This document shows positions 22,414 to 35,310 of a stretch of DNA of 64,000 nt, piece after piece. Location of the stretch: NCBI GenBank assembly GCA_029204225.1, contig CM055094.1, forward strand, positions 9,281,234-9,345,233, read 5' to 3'. A program made the translations under genes and the position numbers. The notes beneath the pieces were generated by a model. The model saw only the letters and a program-made list of their open reading frames with translations. It was not told where the DNA came from and did no database searches. The stretch is from Diphasiastrum complanatum. Its lineage: Eukaryota; Streptophyta; Lycopodiopsida; Lycopodiales; Lycopodiaceae. How positions within the stretch are numbered: the first letter of the stretch is position 1; each line of letters starts with the position of its first letter.

Positions 22414-23304
22414 GTATGACACTCAGGAATCAATGGAAATTTTGTCAGTTTTGCAAAGATTCTCGTCGTTTTGAAAAATCTTTGCCGGTTCCACAGAATT
22501 TTGTCGTAAAAATTTCAATGTTTGTTGGTTCCTCAAAATCTTTGACGGTGCCAAAAATTTGATAGTTCTTCTTAAAAACACTTGTTTGTACTTTCAGATA
22601 AAAACTAAACAAACAATTGCCTTTGGATCTGAAATTTTCAGCAACCTTCTTTGTTTCCAGCACTCTGACCTGTCCTGGTCCAGTGCTCTGACAAAAACTT
22701 CTAACAGCGACTTCCAACAATTTTTCCTTCACCCAAGTTCTAGCAGAGACAAGTTGCAACTAAAAAACAACTCCCTTCTGAAAATTCAGAATCCAGCAAC
22801 CTGTCTTCTCTTGTTGGCTTGTGGAACTGGAACCTCCTTTATTGAAGAAGACCCTTCAGCACTCTGATCTGTAGATCTGATCTTCAACAAACTCTACAGA
22901 AAAATCTGCCTCGCACATCGAGAAACAAACATCTAGCGACCTGTTTGTTGTCTTCCAAGAATCAAATCTGTCCTATACTGATCTGCCCTGTAGATTTGAA
23001 TCTGATTTTCAACAAAAATGATTGTTCTAGAACAGCAGAGATCTCTTTCCAGCGACCTGTCTGTTGATGCTCTATTCGACTGAGCTACAAGCACACGTTG
23101 GCTATTCAACAAACACAATATCAGCGACCTTCAATCACAAATAGCATTGCTCCAAAGCTCCAACACCAGCTGACCTGCAAATTTGAAATGACAGTACTAC
23201 ATCTCCTTGCAGACTTTGTACCAAATTGTTTTTCAAAACATGATCCCACTAGTAGCAATTCAATTCCTATGTTCAACGCTGCAATCAAAAGCAATCAGAA
23301 ACAC

Positions 23305-23720
23305 TTGTGCTCTGAAACCATAATAACATTATTAAGATAATTCAAAAGAGAAGTAACTAATCTTATTAGCACTCACACACATATAACAATAAACTGATTG
23401 AGCACAGGAATAAATCGGATTTGTATCATAACCAGAAGCTCACTACAATGGAATGATGGAGGAGGGCACAGCTCCTCATTATATGATATTGGCCTATTTC
23501 TAACTTAGGTGAGAGCAAAAACTAAAGCAAAAAGTTTATACTTAAATCTAAATTCTATACTAAGTAAATGTCCAAGTTGAATACTAACCAAAAATATAAG
23601 TCCTATAATAGACCTGTAGCGCCATACTACATGCAAAGTTCTATAGCTAATCTAAATAGCATAGACCCCTAAAATAGCTCGCAGAGGCATGGCCTATTAA
23701 CAATAGGGGTAAAATTAACA
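23305..23720 (-). repeat. Probable 5' LTR and primer site of the copia relic
   Basis: On the minus strand the primer-site-like TGGTTTCAGAGCAC (about 23305-23318) resembles the Met-initiator tRNA complement TGGTATCAGAGC. Upstream of it, an LTR-like block begins TGTTAATTTTACCCC at 23720. No matching second LTR was found, so the borders are tentative. Confidence 0.4.
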
Positions 23721-23868
23721 TTAACTTCTAGCGAGTTGGTTGCATCAGGGTGCACTTTTCTCACCGCATCCTTTTACATTGTTGCATCTATTGCCTTCCC
23801 AGATAGACCCTTTCATCATTACGGGCCAAGCAGGATAACTTCTCCTAAAATAACTAGTACCATGATCG

Positions 23869-24266
23869 TGAAGATTTACAAGACCTAGCTATGGAGTATC
23901 TTAACTCAAATGCTAGATCAACTATGAAAGCTTGAGAAAACTTGGCTATGGAAAATATCACACACAAGGAGAATTGCATGAGCATCTCACAAACTCAAAA
24001 GTCTCAAGAAGAAATGAATTGCTAGAGAGAGAGAGGAGGGCGTGGGTCCTCCAAATCCCTTGTGAGGCAAGCACCTCCTTTACATGCATGGAAAGTCTAG
24101 GTGTCAACCATAGGAGTGAGCTACTTGGCCAAGTGGGCCACTTGCACTAATTTACATAACTTACAAAAGGGGATCTCATGCATTTAATTAAAACATGCCC
24201 CATGAATTATGTACAACTTAACTAATGCTTAGCCAAAAGGGGTAAAATAGGCATTACTCTTCAACA
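23869..24266 (-). repeat. Copia A 3' LTR
   Basis: 398 bp with TG...CA ends. The polypurine tract lies immediately inside it at 24267-24275. It also supplies the TGA stop of the polyprotein (24263-24261). Confidence 0.93.
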
Positions 24267-27200
24267 CCCCCCCTTAATGGCAATTTTATTCAAACTGACA
24301 CCCAACAAAGTTTTGAACTTTTCAAACTTATCTTTACTAAGTGGTTTAGTAAAAATATCAGTTGTCTGGTCGTTGGTGTCACAATAAACTAGCTCGATCT
24401 CCCCACTGTGCACTTTCTCTCGTATAAAATGTTGGTCCACCTCTATGTGTTTTGTCCGTGCATGATAGACTGGATTCCTTGCAAGCTGAATGCAGCTTTG
24501 GTTATCACAATGTAACAATGTAGGTCTTACTTGAGCAATCTGCATGTCCTCAAGTAGACGGCGTAACCAAATGGCTTCACAGGCGGACCTCGTAGTCGCC
24601 CTGTACTCAGCTTCGGTAGACAATAGAGCAATAGTAGGCTGCTTCTTACTGCACCACGATATAGCCCCTGAACCTAGGTTGAAACAATAGCCTGTCGTCC
24701 ATCTCCGATCGTCTCTATCACCTGCCCAATCAGAATCTGAATAACCTTCCAGCTGAAGGTTCCCGTCATCCGTGTATCCAATCCCATAAGTCACTGTCCC
24801 TCTCACATATCGTAGGATCCGCTTGGCTGCCTCCAATGTGCTTCGGTAGGCTTCCACATGTATTGACTTGCAATTCCAACCGCATAAGCAATATCTGGCC
24901 TGGTGGTAGTAAGGTAAATCAGGCTGCCCACTAACTGACGATAGAGCGTCTCATCTGCAAATGCTGGACCATCATCTTTTGATGGCTTGTTGCTTGCATC
25001 CATGGGTGTGCTAATTGGTTTGCTTTCTTGCATGTTAAACCTCTTCAATAATTTTTGTGCATACTTTGCCTGTGAGATAAAAAGACAACGCTTCCCTTTC
25101 CAAACTTCAACTCCTAGGCAATAGTGTAGCAAACCCAAATCTTTCATTTCAAACTCATTAGAAAGATTCTTCTTAACACAAGCAATAAGCTTCTTATTGC
25201 TTCCCGTGATGAGTAGATCATCCACATAGAGCACAACAACCACAAAGTCTTCTCCTTCCCTGAAGACATAAAGATTGCAATCAGACTTACTCTTCTCAAA
25301 CCCTTGCCTTGCAAAGTACTCATCAATTCGGCTATACCAAGCCCTTGGCGCCTGTTTGAGCCCATACAAGGCTTTCCTAAGCCTGCAAACCAGATTCTCC
25401 TTGCCTGTTATTCCAAATCCCTGCAGTTGTTCCATGTAAACCTCCTCCTGTAGGTGCCCATTAAGAAAGGCACTCTTGACATCCATTTGATGGACATCCC
25501 AATCAAAATATGAGGCTATAGCCAAAACGGTCCTGATAGATGTCATCTTAGCAACAGGTGCGAATGTCTCATCGTAGTCTAGACCCTCTTGTTGAGCATA
25601 GCCTTTCGCCACCAACCTTGCCTTGTACTTGTCCACTGTTCCATTGGCATGAAACTTGGTCTTATAGACCCACTTGCAACCTATTGGTTGCTTCCCTTCT
25701 GGCAATGTAGTGAGATCCCATGTGTCATTCTTGACAATGGAGTCGTACTCCTCCTGCATGGCATGTTGCCATACCTTTTCTCTCACGGCTTCGTGAAAGA
25801 ACTGTGGCTCATCTGCATTCAGAATAGTGAACATAAGAGCAAAGTTAGTCTCTTGTCTCTCATGAGACCTAAGAGATCTTCTGACACCCTGTTCACTGCT
25901 CTCTCCTTCTTCAATCATTTGACCTTCTTTGATTGTTTCCCAATACCATCTAGGTAGCTTCTTCCTAGCAGTAGGTGATGTGGATGGTGACCACGTATCC
26001 CATGGTACTGTCTTAGTCTTCCGTTTGTCCCCAACTTCTGCTTCTGGTACTTGGCCAAAAAGAGGTCTCGAACTAGTAGGTTCGATTTCCTGTTGTTGCT
26101 CCTGCACTTGAGGCTTACAAGACTCTTGACTAGGATCCTCATCCGTGGAATCAATCAAGGGTATGAACTCAGTAATTCCTTCCTTCTCCTGCTCCTGTAT
26201 CTTGGGTGCATGCTCTTCATCAAAGATGACATCTCAACTTAGGATCTTCCTCCTGTTTTCGAGATCATATAGCACATAAGCTTTCTCACCTTCACTATAC
26301 CCAAGAAAGACACACTTTACGGATTTTGCATCAAGTTTCTTCCGCAAGTCCTTTGGTATATGTGCATATGCTGTACACCCAAATACTCAAAGGCTGCCCA
26401 CTTTGGGCTTGTTGCCACTATATGCCTCTTCTGGCGTGATTCCTTCAACTGCTTTGGTTGGACTTCTATTCAATAGAAAAATAGCAGTTGCTACCGCTTC
26501 TGCCCAAAAGGAATTTGGCAACCCCTTTGCCTTGAGCATGCTCCTCGCACACTCAACTATAGACCTGTTTTTCCGCTCAGCCACGCCGTTTTGCTGCGGT
26601 GTATGTGGAGCAGTAAACTGTCTCTTTATCCCACATGCTTTGCAAAGATCTTTGAACTCATCAGGAATATACTCACCACCCTTATCTGACCTGAGAGTCT
26701 TTAACCTCTTTCCTGTGTGGTTTTCCACCATAGCTTTCCACTGTTTGAAGTATTTGAACGCTTCAGATTTCAGTTTCAGAAAATAGACCCATACCTTCCG
26801 AGAGAAATCATCTACGAAGGTCATGAGATAGTATGCCCCCCCTGTTGATTTGACCTGCATGGGACCGCATAAAAGCTTGTCCCGATTAGTATCTCTTGCA
26901 GACAAGGCCTCTTGGCTACGAATGGTTGTGAAAAGCTTGTAAAGACCTCCTTCTTGCATTCCCTTGGCTACCACCTTGAAGTTCTGATCTTTGTCTTTTA
27001 CCAAACATTTAGAATCATTAAACTCTACCACCATGTTCTGTTTGGTAATGGCACCAACAGATAGCAAGTTCTTAGCCAACCCTGGTACATGCAACACACT
27101 TTTAATTTCCTTCACCTCACCTGATGATAGCTGTATTGCAACTGTGCCTTTGCCCCTCACCATACGTGTAGAATTATCTCCAAGGCAAACATGCTGACCA

Positions 27201-28213
27201 TCTTCTGTCTCCTCATAGGTGCTGCACCAATCTCTATGAGGTGTCATGTGCTTTGAGGCTCCAGAATCAATGTACCATCCACCAAATGTGGATTCAGATG
27301 ATAGGGCTGCGGTGAATAGCTCAAGCACACCAGATTGCTCCTCCTCTGCAACTTTGTCAACAAAGTGACCCTGCTGGTTCTTTCCCTTCTTCTGATCACT
27401 TTGCTTCTTCCTGCATTCAAAGGCAAAATGCCCATACTTACCACAATAGTTGCAGTTTCCCTTCCTCTTGGGTGTAGATGAGGAATTGGTGCTTGACTCC
27501 TCTCCAACCTGTAACTTGGACACCTGCTGCTCCAAGCTTTGCTTCGAGTTCTTCTTTTTGCCTTTGCCTTTCTTCTGAAAGTTTTGCTTCTTCTTAGAAG
27601 CAAATGCAAGCTCTGGATTATCTTCCCTTTCAGAAAGATTCTTCCTTCTCATCTCCTCCTGTAAAAGAAGACCACATAACTCCCCAAAGGTTGGGAGTTT
27701 CTCCCTAGCAGAAAGGGACATCACATAGTCTTGATAGTTGAATGACAAGCTATTCAAGACTATGGGAACAATACTCCTGTCACTTACTTTCTCTCCAACT
27801 GAAGCAAGCTGATCCATTAGGTCCTTGACCTTTGTAATATGATCACCAATTGTGGCACCTGCTTCCATCTTGAGAGTATGTAACCTGTTTTGCAAATACA
27901 CCAGCTTGGCTGAGTCCACTGTTTCAAACATAGACTTCAGAATTGTCCAAGCATCAGCTGCATCCCTTGCATTGCAAATGTGAGGAATAATATTGTCCTT
28001 GACAGAAAGATTGATTATCCTATGAGCTTTCTGTCTCCTGTTCATGTAGTCCTTCAATTCAGGATCAGATGTTGGTACAGGTTCTATACCTGTCATGACC
28101 TCCTAGCAATTCTTATCCATCAAGATATTGGCTATCTTGAACTTCCACACTCTGTAGTTTGTGCCATCTAGTTTGCTAGATTCACCCAGTAAACTCTCCC
28201 CAAGACTTGCCAT
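24261..28213 (-). pseudogene. Copia A Gag-Pol polyprotein, disrupted
   Basis: From the ATG at 28213 the order is: Gag (KLDGTNYRVWKFKIANILMD, AWTILKSMFE), zinc knuckle CNYCGKYGHFAFEC, protease WYIDSGASKHMT, pre-integrase (NLLSVGAITKQNMVVEF), integrase core (TLRSDKGGEY, APHTPQQNGVAER), RT (YKARLVAKGYAQQEGLDY, VLYVDDLLITG) and RNase H (YSDSDWAGDRDDRRWTTGY, QSCIQLARNPVYHARTKHIE). Breaks: a TAG within Gag near 28102 where the sister copy has TGG; TGA at 26389-26387 where the sister copy has CGA; TGA at 26236-26234; and a frameshift near 24840 between RT and RNase H. Catalytic motifs are otherwise kept. All stops are in the main frame, so loss is recent. Confidence 0.92.
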
Positions 28214-28682
28214 GCTAAAATCTGTGCTTAAAACAGAAGCTCAACCTGAAAAAGATCAGAAAAGAACAGCTTCAAGCAACAAGGGTTTAACCCCAAACTA
28301 GGGTATGTAGCCACTTCAAGGCAACCCTTCAGCTCCTGCTTTTGTCTTTGCCACTTGGTGTGGCCTCACTAGCACAAGCACTAGGCTCCACTGGAACAGA
28401 AACCAGAAGCCCCTACAGAAAGTGCGCCCTACTTTTGTGTAAGCTCTTCCAGAAAGACTCCCCAAAACTTAGCCAGATTTAGAAAGTTTTTGGATCGTCC
28501 CACTCCCCTTGCCAATAGCTCTCCAACAGTGCAAGACTCCACCTGATCTGACACCTGTAGATCAAATGCTCCCTCTTTCAAGATTGAGGTGCTTGTAGAA
28601 GATAAGAATCTTCTCAAGAATCTAAGCACTGAAGTTTCTCTCACTCTCAGACTCATAGGCTAGACAACCTGCTCTGATACCA

Positions 28683-29080
28683 TGAAGATTTACAAGACCT
28701 AGCTATGGAGTATCTTAACTCAAATGCTAGATCAACTATGAAAGCTTGAGAAAACTTGGCTATGGAAAATATCACACACAAGGAGAATTGCATGAGCATC
28801 TCACAAACTCAAAAGTCTCAAGAAGAAGTGAATTGTTAGAGAGAGAGAGGAGGGCGTGGGTCCTCCAAATCCCTTGTGAGGCAAGCACCTCCTTTACATG
28901 CATGCAAAGTCTAGGTGTCAACCATAGGAGTGAGCTACTTGGCCAAGTGGGCCACTTGCACTAATTTACATAACTTACAAAAGGGGGTCTCATGCATTTA
29001 ATTAAAACATGCCCCATGAGTTATGTACAACTTAACTAATGCTTAGCCAAAAGGGGTAAAATAGGCATTACTCTTCAACA
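28683..29080 (-). repeat. Copia A 5' LTR
   Basis: 398 bp, about five differences from the partner LTR. The initiator-Met tRNA primer site follows directly on its inner side. Confidence 0.93.
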
Positions 29081-29139
29081 GATGGATGTCATAATCTGCA
29101 TCTCCTTGTGTTGCAAGCCTACCATACGCCATCCCCTCT

Positions 29140-29815
29140 TTTGAAAAACCTACTAACTTCAATGCACCCCAAATGGTTCAAGATACCATAGCAAACTAAA
29201 GCGCAACAAAGCTAGAGATATAGATGATCTAGAATATGAATTGTTAATGCATGCTCAAGATGTAGCTTCCCCAATGGTAATGGTTGCCAATCTCCTTAAC
29301 TCTATTGTCAAATCAGGCTTCCCCGCCTCATGGTGCACTGATGTTATACATCTGATACACAAGTCTGGTGATCCCATGAAACCAGGGAATTACCAGACAG
29401 TCGTGATTGGGCACGATACACAAAAACTTATATGGGTCATAGTTCAAACAACAAATGAGAGGTGAGGCAAAGTCCAAAAGATTGTATGCTCTAGCACAAG
29501 GAAGATTCAGACCACAGCATTCCACATCTAACCATATCTTTACCCCCAAAGCTATTACAGAGAAGCCCATATTCAGCAAAGAGGGAGTGTATTGTTGCTT
29601 TGTTTGATTTAGTGCTCAGACTTGTTCTCATCCAGACACTGAGAGACCACCATTTTTCATCAGATATAGTACTCATAGTTAGGGCACTATATGAGCATCT
29701 TCTTGGATGTTTTCATCGGGGTGAAGCGGGACTCTCCCCCTAGTTTCTCTAGTCTATACATTGATGAGTTGGAATCCGTTATCTCCCAAGACGGGGAACA
29801 GGCCATTTGGTATGT
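29140..29815 (+). pseudogene. LINE reverse transcriptase fragment
   Basis: Near 29190-29410 it reads KARDIDDLEYELLMHAQDVA, FPASWCTDVIHLIHKSGD and MKPGNYQTV. Further on, in other frames, it has ALAQGRFRPQHST-like sequence and, near 29728-29800, SPPSFSSLYIDELESVIS. These are RT palm blocks of the same type as the LINE at 7-11 kb. Many stops and frameshifts. It starts right after copia A, which may have inserted into it. Confidence 0.65.
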
Positions 29816-29998
29816 CTCTAGTTACTCTACTAACTAGCCTTGACATGCATCAAGGGAACCCCAAAAATGGCTTTGAGGAAGCCTTGCGCTTGTGTATGTG
29901 GTTTCATCGTTGAGTATGTGTTTATACTTGACCAATGTTTCATGGACCTTTTTGAAAAGCCTTTCTGCAACGTAATTGAAACGTGTTGAAATGGGAAA

Positions 29999-30094
29999 GA
30001 GGATAAAGCCTTTGACATTTATCAAAATATGGAGTAAGGGCTTCACTTTTGGAGCTCAGAGGATAAAAAGCCTTTGACATTTATCAAAATATGT
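29999..30094. repeat. Short direct repeat
   Basis: The words AGAGGATAAA and GCCTTTGACATTTATCAAAA recur together at 29999-30032 and 30059-30094, about 60 bp apart. Confidence 0.8.
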
Positions 30095-31082
30095 GCAATT
30101 GAGCCCAGTAACCAAAGCTTCTTGCACTTTCATAAATAATTTGAGCCAAAATTTTAGAAATTGTGTTGGACGTTATATTTAATCATTTTGCTAAGTCCAA
30201 AATTTGTGAACAAATTTTTGTACTAAATAATTTTGATTAAAAATGGGAATTCGTTTATCTTTGAAATTCTTTTCCCATTTCTACAAGGGAAAATCCTTGA
30301 GAAAACACCTGAATTTTTGCATGCATACTGTTCACTCCGCAACCATTCTGAACTGGGGCTTAACTCGTTTTGAGCACCCTAAGAAGACGAATCAGGAGAG
30401 ATAGGAGAGCTCGGGCAAAATTACTATAGTCAAAGAGCAGTAAATCTTCGATTTTAGCTAGCTCTGGTGCCAATTGTCAGCAAAAATCTCACAAGAAGAT
30501 CTTGTTTTCACAAGTATCTTTTGCGCTTCACAGGTGACTTAGCAATTACTATTATCACGCTAAAAACGGCCTAGCCAAGCTGTCACAGCTTCTGCGTGCG
30601 GTGAATATATCAGAAATAAGTGATTTTGTCAAAAAAACCAAGCCAAAAGTCTACAAAACTACCAAAAATCTGATCTTTCACATAGCACAACCTCTAATAA
30701 ACTCTTCATAATACTGTCACAAAGTGCACGAAGTCTCTTAACGTCTGGTGCAAGTATAAGAGAGATTAAATCATCAAAGCTGGCGGATTTTCAAGGAAAA
30801 AAACATGAAATCTCAGTCTATCAATGCGTTTTACACACCAAATCTGTCATCAATCATTGATCCTACCAGGCAAAATCTCTAAGTTATTCAAAGATCACCC
30901 GTAATCAAATAAATTTTTGACAAAACCAGATTAAAAATCATAGGTTATGAAGTTATTTCACTATTACAGATGGTAGCTCGTTGTAGATCCACTTTGTAGG
31001 TTGTTGGTTTGACTTCTTCACCACCAGCAACTTCCATAAGCTTCACCAAACCTCCTTTGCTGATTCCCTTTCCAAGCAGTAA

Positions 31083-31400
31083 CCGGCTCTAATACCATCG
31101 TAACGTCCAAGATTAGAAGAGCTTGTAATAGGAACAATGTATAACCAAACATGGGACGATCCTCTCATCATATGGCTATCATGCAACAATGATCGCCCTT
31201 GTACAGTGGACAAGCCTATGTAAGGGACAAACACCAAGAGAGAGCTGGAAATCAATCTCCTAACCAAAGAATCTCACAATGAGGATCTAGCACAAGGCTA
31301 GGAAGCCTCTACCATATGCCCTCCCTGCAACACACACACCGCCCCCCTTTGCGCAAGTACTCATGCAGCTTCACTTTCTACTCAAGATTACATGAGGTGT
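31083..31400 (-). repeat. Possible LTR with primer site (relic)
   Basis: On the minus strand TGGTATTAGAGCCGG (near 31098-31084) resembles the initiator-Met tRNA primer site. The sequence upstream (31099 and higher) would be the 5' LTR. No partner LTR and no coding sequence were seen, so this is weak. Confidence 0.3.
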
Positions 31401-34104
31401 CCGAGTCTTCATCCAAGCCCTTACTCCATTTTCGATATTATTTAGAGACATGGTATATTTTTCTCTCTATGTTGAGCTTAGACTATCATAAATTTCAACT
31501 ATTTTAATTATTTTATATAATTCTCATTTCTTTTTCTATACTGAGCATAGCTATTTTTGTTTTCAGAATAAAAAAAGACAGAAATAATAATATTTTTTTA
31601 AGCAGTTTAAATTCTGACAAATTCTTGAAATGTGTGCATTGATATTTTTACGGTCCAGTAAAGGCTTAGTTTCTTGATTGATAGAGTGCTTCTATCATGC
31701 ACCTCTTGGAGGCTTCATGAGTAGCAGCATCTCCTTCATGGTACTCATAAATTACATGACTCCTAGATTCCTAGGGCACCACTATATCATCATCCAACAA
31801 TTCATACGTAGGTCCTGTGCTCAGTGAGTTTGGTCTTGACCCGTGGTCTGGACCCGTGGGGACTTAATTGGAGTTCTACAAGACACCCTTTTTACGGAGG
31901 ACCACCTATGGAATTTTGACTCAAGCTTTATACCTCGATCTCAAGATATCGCATAATCTAAGATCCAAATTGGAATAGTTGAGAGTGTCATCACACCACC
32001 TTTGGATTGAAATGAGCAAATATAGAGGGAATCCCCTGAGAACATGGTGTTAGTAATTTAGCTTCAGTTAGGAAAGATCTTCAAACTCCTACAATTTTAC
32101 ATCAAACAAAACTCTTGCTTCTAGAAAATATCAAATTTTGATGCAATCACAGCTCCGTTAATGAGAAACTTGGCAAGTACCTATAGCCCGTGCTAATTTT
32201 GAAACTACACAGATATACTGATAAAATAAAGTCTACTCCAGATGAAACCTTCTAGCTATGGTCAATTCAATAACTAAGTGATTTCAAAATAGTTGTGTAC
32301 AAATTAGTAAGAGTTATGAAAGTCATCAATAATGTTGCAGAAACAAAGTTTAAGCATAATCAAAGGTCTAGCCGGTAAACTTCTATTTATTGTTGAACCA
32401 GTTTGCATGTTGGAAAACTTGTTCCATTGGTGGGAGGCTACATCATAGTCTAATGAGCTGGTTGGCAAGCCTAGAATGAATGCCAAAATAATTACTTTCC
32501 AAAGAGTATTGGAGCATCAGCTAGGCTTGTCATCTCTTCGTGAGCTAGAAAAATATTCATATTCTCAAAGGAAAGATTAAAAAAGCCACTGATATCACTA
32601 ATTCCTGACAATAAGTAAAACGGATGTGAAAAAAGGTCTGCATTTAAGAAGACTTGTTCCATGCACCTATGGTGCTCAGTGTTCACGACGGCTACTTTGT
32701 AGTTTAATGAATTTGCTGCAACCTTGATGGTAACTTAATCAGGAATTACTTCTAAAAATGAATAGATACTCCAATCAAAGGTAATGAAGACTAAGCTAGA
32801 ATTTCCATCTATTTGTGAAATACAAATGTAAAAATCCTCAAATGGAATAGAAAAGCCTCTCAAGAAAAGATCAAGTTCACTTGATGAAACTAAAAATATT
32901 TCATAACACCACCACCAAACTATCAATCGCCATAAATGTCCGATCTTAGCTTATGTGAATGAAGCCATGGTTTCATTAGTACCCCAAGCACAAGTTTATC
33001 TAGGTTTAGGTTTTGAATTTCGGGTACAAAGTTTAGCATCAAAATTTCTTGAACTGATACAAAAGAAATGAAAACCGAAATAACAAGGTAACTAAGAATA
33101 AAATGAGAGAATGAAATCAAACCAACACAATCAATGTCATGAATAGTATCAAATGGAGACGACCTGATATCCATTTATAACAAAGTTTGAGTCCTTACAT
33201 TTAAACATTCAAAAATTTGAGACTTGGATGTTCAATATGATTTAGTATCTACGACCCAAAATTCTTGCTTTTGAAAATAGAGACATACAAAAATTATAAC
33301 AAAGTCAGCCCTTGCACTGTTGGAGGGTTTGCAGATCCCAAGGCAACCCTAACCCTAGTTAATAAGTGAGAGGGATTTGGCACCCTGCGTGTGTAAGTCC
33401 AACCCATGATCACATAGAGATTTGATTAATTAGAAAGTTAATAAAAGGACTTTAGGCCTTTTTGCGAAACTTTTAATGTCGCAGGGCCTAAATGTCAAGT
33501 TAGTGAATAAAGTTGGGTTTCCCTCCAATTTGGATGGTTCCCACTCTTTTTTTTAGAGAGGCAAAAATGGACCAATAGGATTTAGAGGTTCCATTCATGT
33601 TGAAATCTGAACTATGCTATCGCTCTCATGGGAACGAATCTACGCGTGACAACTAACTTCATCTCCTCGATGCTAGATTGATTAGATCTTGGGTTGACGA
33701 TAGGCAAGGAAAGAAACCCACTACAATTTTGGCGCAGTTGCTGCACATACTAGAATTTGGACTCAAAAGACAATCATGTTCAATATTTTCTATGACTTTC
33801 TTATTTCCAAACCTTGTAACATTTGATGGTTTCAAAAAGTATATCTTTGACACAAAATTCAAATAAAAGGCAAAGACAAACCATAGACTTCAAACGTGTC
33901 ACACCATATATGTGACAAAAGTATGTTGAGAAGTATTAAGAATCCATACTATGTTAACTTCATCATACACTAGCTGCAACTATCATCAATAATATCAATC
34001 CATAAAACCTAAATTTAGTTCAGCTTCCGACATCTCTAGTACATATGCATAGTCAAGCAAACTACAATCCCCTTCATGAACCTTTAGAGCCAAAATCTTC
34101 TCAC
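31400..34104. other. Intron sequence of mS29, nothing recognised
   Basis: AT-rich, only short chance frames on both strands. No LTR, motif or RNA gene was recognised. Confidence 0.45.
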
Positions 34105-34359
34105 CTGATCAATTGCAAACAAAACTGGAACATCCGTGACAAGAGATAGCTCTTCTCTCAACCGCACAACAACAGCCACCGCAACATGAGGTTGAGCCAA
34201 TCCTTGTTGAATTAAGTCTTTTAAAGAGGAATTTTCTGGTAGAATCATGTGCTGAGGACCTCGAGCCAGTGGAAGACCGGGTACTTCGCCAAGGTATAAA
34301 GGCTCAACTACATGACACTTCAATAGGCCCAAAAGTTCGTCATGACTTCTCAAAAAACC
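34105..34359 (-). CDS. DAP3: mS29/DAP3 mitoribosomal protein, Walker B exon
   Basis: This 85-codon exon (phase 0 on both sides) continues the mS29 protein directly from SVLE in the exon 18.9 kb upstream. It begins GFLRSHDELLGLL and contains a family-typical stretch VVVRLREELSLVTDVPVLF followed by AIDQ. PVLFAID is the Walker B-like strand and aspartate. The acceptor is TTTATTTGTAG and the donor is CAG/GTGAGA, a strong consensus. No stop or frameshift is seen. The upstream intron (34360-53245) holds gypsy, copia, LINE and hAT-like elements, which is unusual for an exon kept this clean and suggests the gene is under selection. Confidence 0.88.
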
Positions 34360-34473
34360 CTACAAATAAAAATGATCAAAAAGCAAATGTGTTGTGAAGT
34401 GCTCAAGTACAAATCCTTAAAGCATCTTATACATCAAGTCTCTATAGAATTTATCTCAAAAATAAAACTGAAG

Positions 34474-34478
<5 letters not shown>

Positions 34479-34523
<45 letters not shown>
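34479..34523. repeat. (CT)n microsatellite
   Basis: About 22 uninterrupted CT units, 120 bp upstream (in gene direction) of the mS29 Walker B exon acceptor. Confidence 0.95.
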
Positions 34524-34525
<2 letters not shown>

Positions 34526-34814
34526 CGACATCATGATGAGCTGCAATTGGCATCTCCCTATTTGCTTTGCTCCGCTGGACCCTAGTTTAATTGCAAGTAA
34601 ACAATCCATGGTCTTACAATATATCAACATATCCCCTTTGATAAAGGAGTTTTTACCGATGACATGGGTGTGGAAAGGCTTTCCAACAACATACATTGAA
34701 CAAGTACTCTTTGGAGCAAAATTGTCAAGCTTAGGAGGTCCACATGAACTAGTTGTATGTAGTGTGATGCAAAGATGATCAGTGCTACAAACCCATAAGG
34801 GCAAGTGAAAGCTT

Positions 34815-35310
34815 ATGTGAGGTGAGAGTCTTGTTATATGGGGCGGAACACTAGTCTGGAGCTAAAGCTCATTTGGGTGATGTTCTATTGGCACAAGGTA
34901 ATGCAAAGTTATTGACCCGCAACAGTGCGCGCAACTAACGCATCAACTGACGCATGTCAATGGTTATGACATGACTATGTTGGCCAAGGTGAACCCACCT
35001 GTACTATTTATGTATATAGAGGTGGATCTCCATGCGCTTGGCATTCATTCTCATCTAGACAATGAAAAGCTCTTCCCATGTGGTTAGGCCAAGACAATAT
35101 TTTGCCTCGAGATGTAGGTATGCGAGGGTTGAAGCTAAGAAGCGGTGGTATGGGATGTTGTAGCTTGGTGAAGACCTAAGCATGCTTGATGATGGTCTGT
35201 AGCTCCAACTCATGGGGGTGTGTGGTAGTATCTCTCTAGATGGGTAGTAACAGAGCGTTCGTCACCTAATTGTGTCCTTACCTTGATCATTCAGTATCAG
35301 AGCCACCGAT
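34815..35310 (+). repeat. LTR-like relic followed by a primer site
   Basis: Sequence ending near 35290 is followed by TCAGTATCAGAGCCACC, which resembles the initiator-Met tRNA primer site of other elements here (TGGTATCAGAGCC). The upstream 475 bp has a TATATAGAGG-like box near 35015 and would be the 5' LTR. The partner LTR and Gag were not found. Confidence 0.4.

Larger units (their letters stand above)
23869..29080 (-). mobile_element. Near-complete Ty1/copia retrotransposon (copia A)
   Basis: The element is 5,212 bp on the minus strand. Two 398-bp LTRs begin TGTTGAAGAG and end TCTTCA in element orientation and differ at about five positions. The primer site TGGTATCAGAGC (28682-28671) complements initiator Met tRNA. 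The polypurine tract AAGGGGGGG abuts the 3' LTR (24275-24267). The flanks read GATCG and GATGG, a target duplication with one mismatch. LTR similarity of about 98.7% points to a recent insertion, yet the coding region has three stops and a frameshift. It lies in the 14-kb mS29 intron and on the LINE relic that continues from 29140. Confidence 0.93.

Noticed and set aside
25589-25957. Plus-strand frame of about 120 codons over copia A (and a similar one near 47522)
   Set aside because: It is the antisense of the RT coding region; the minus strand carries the conserved motifs.
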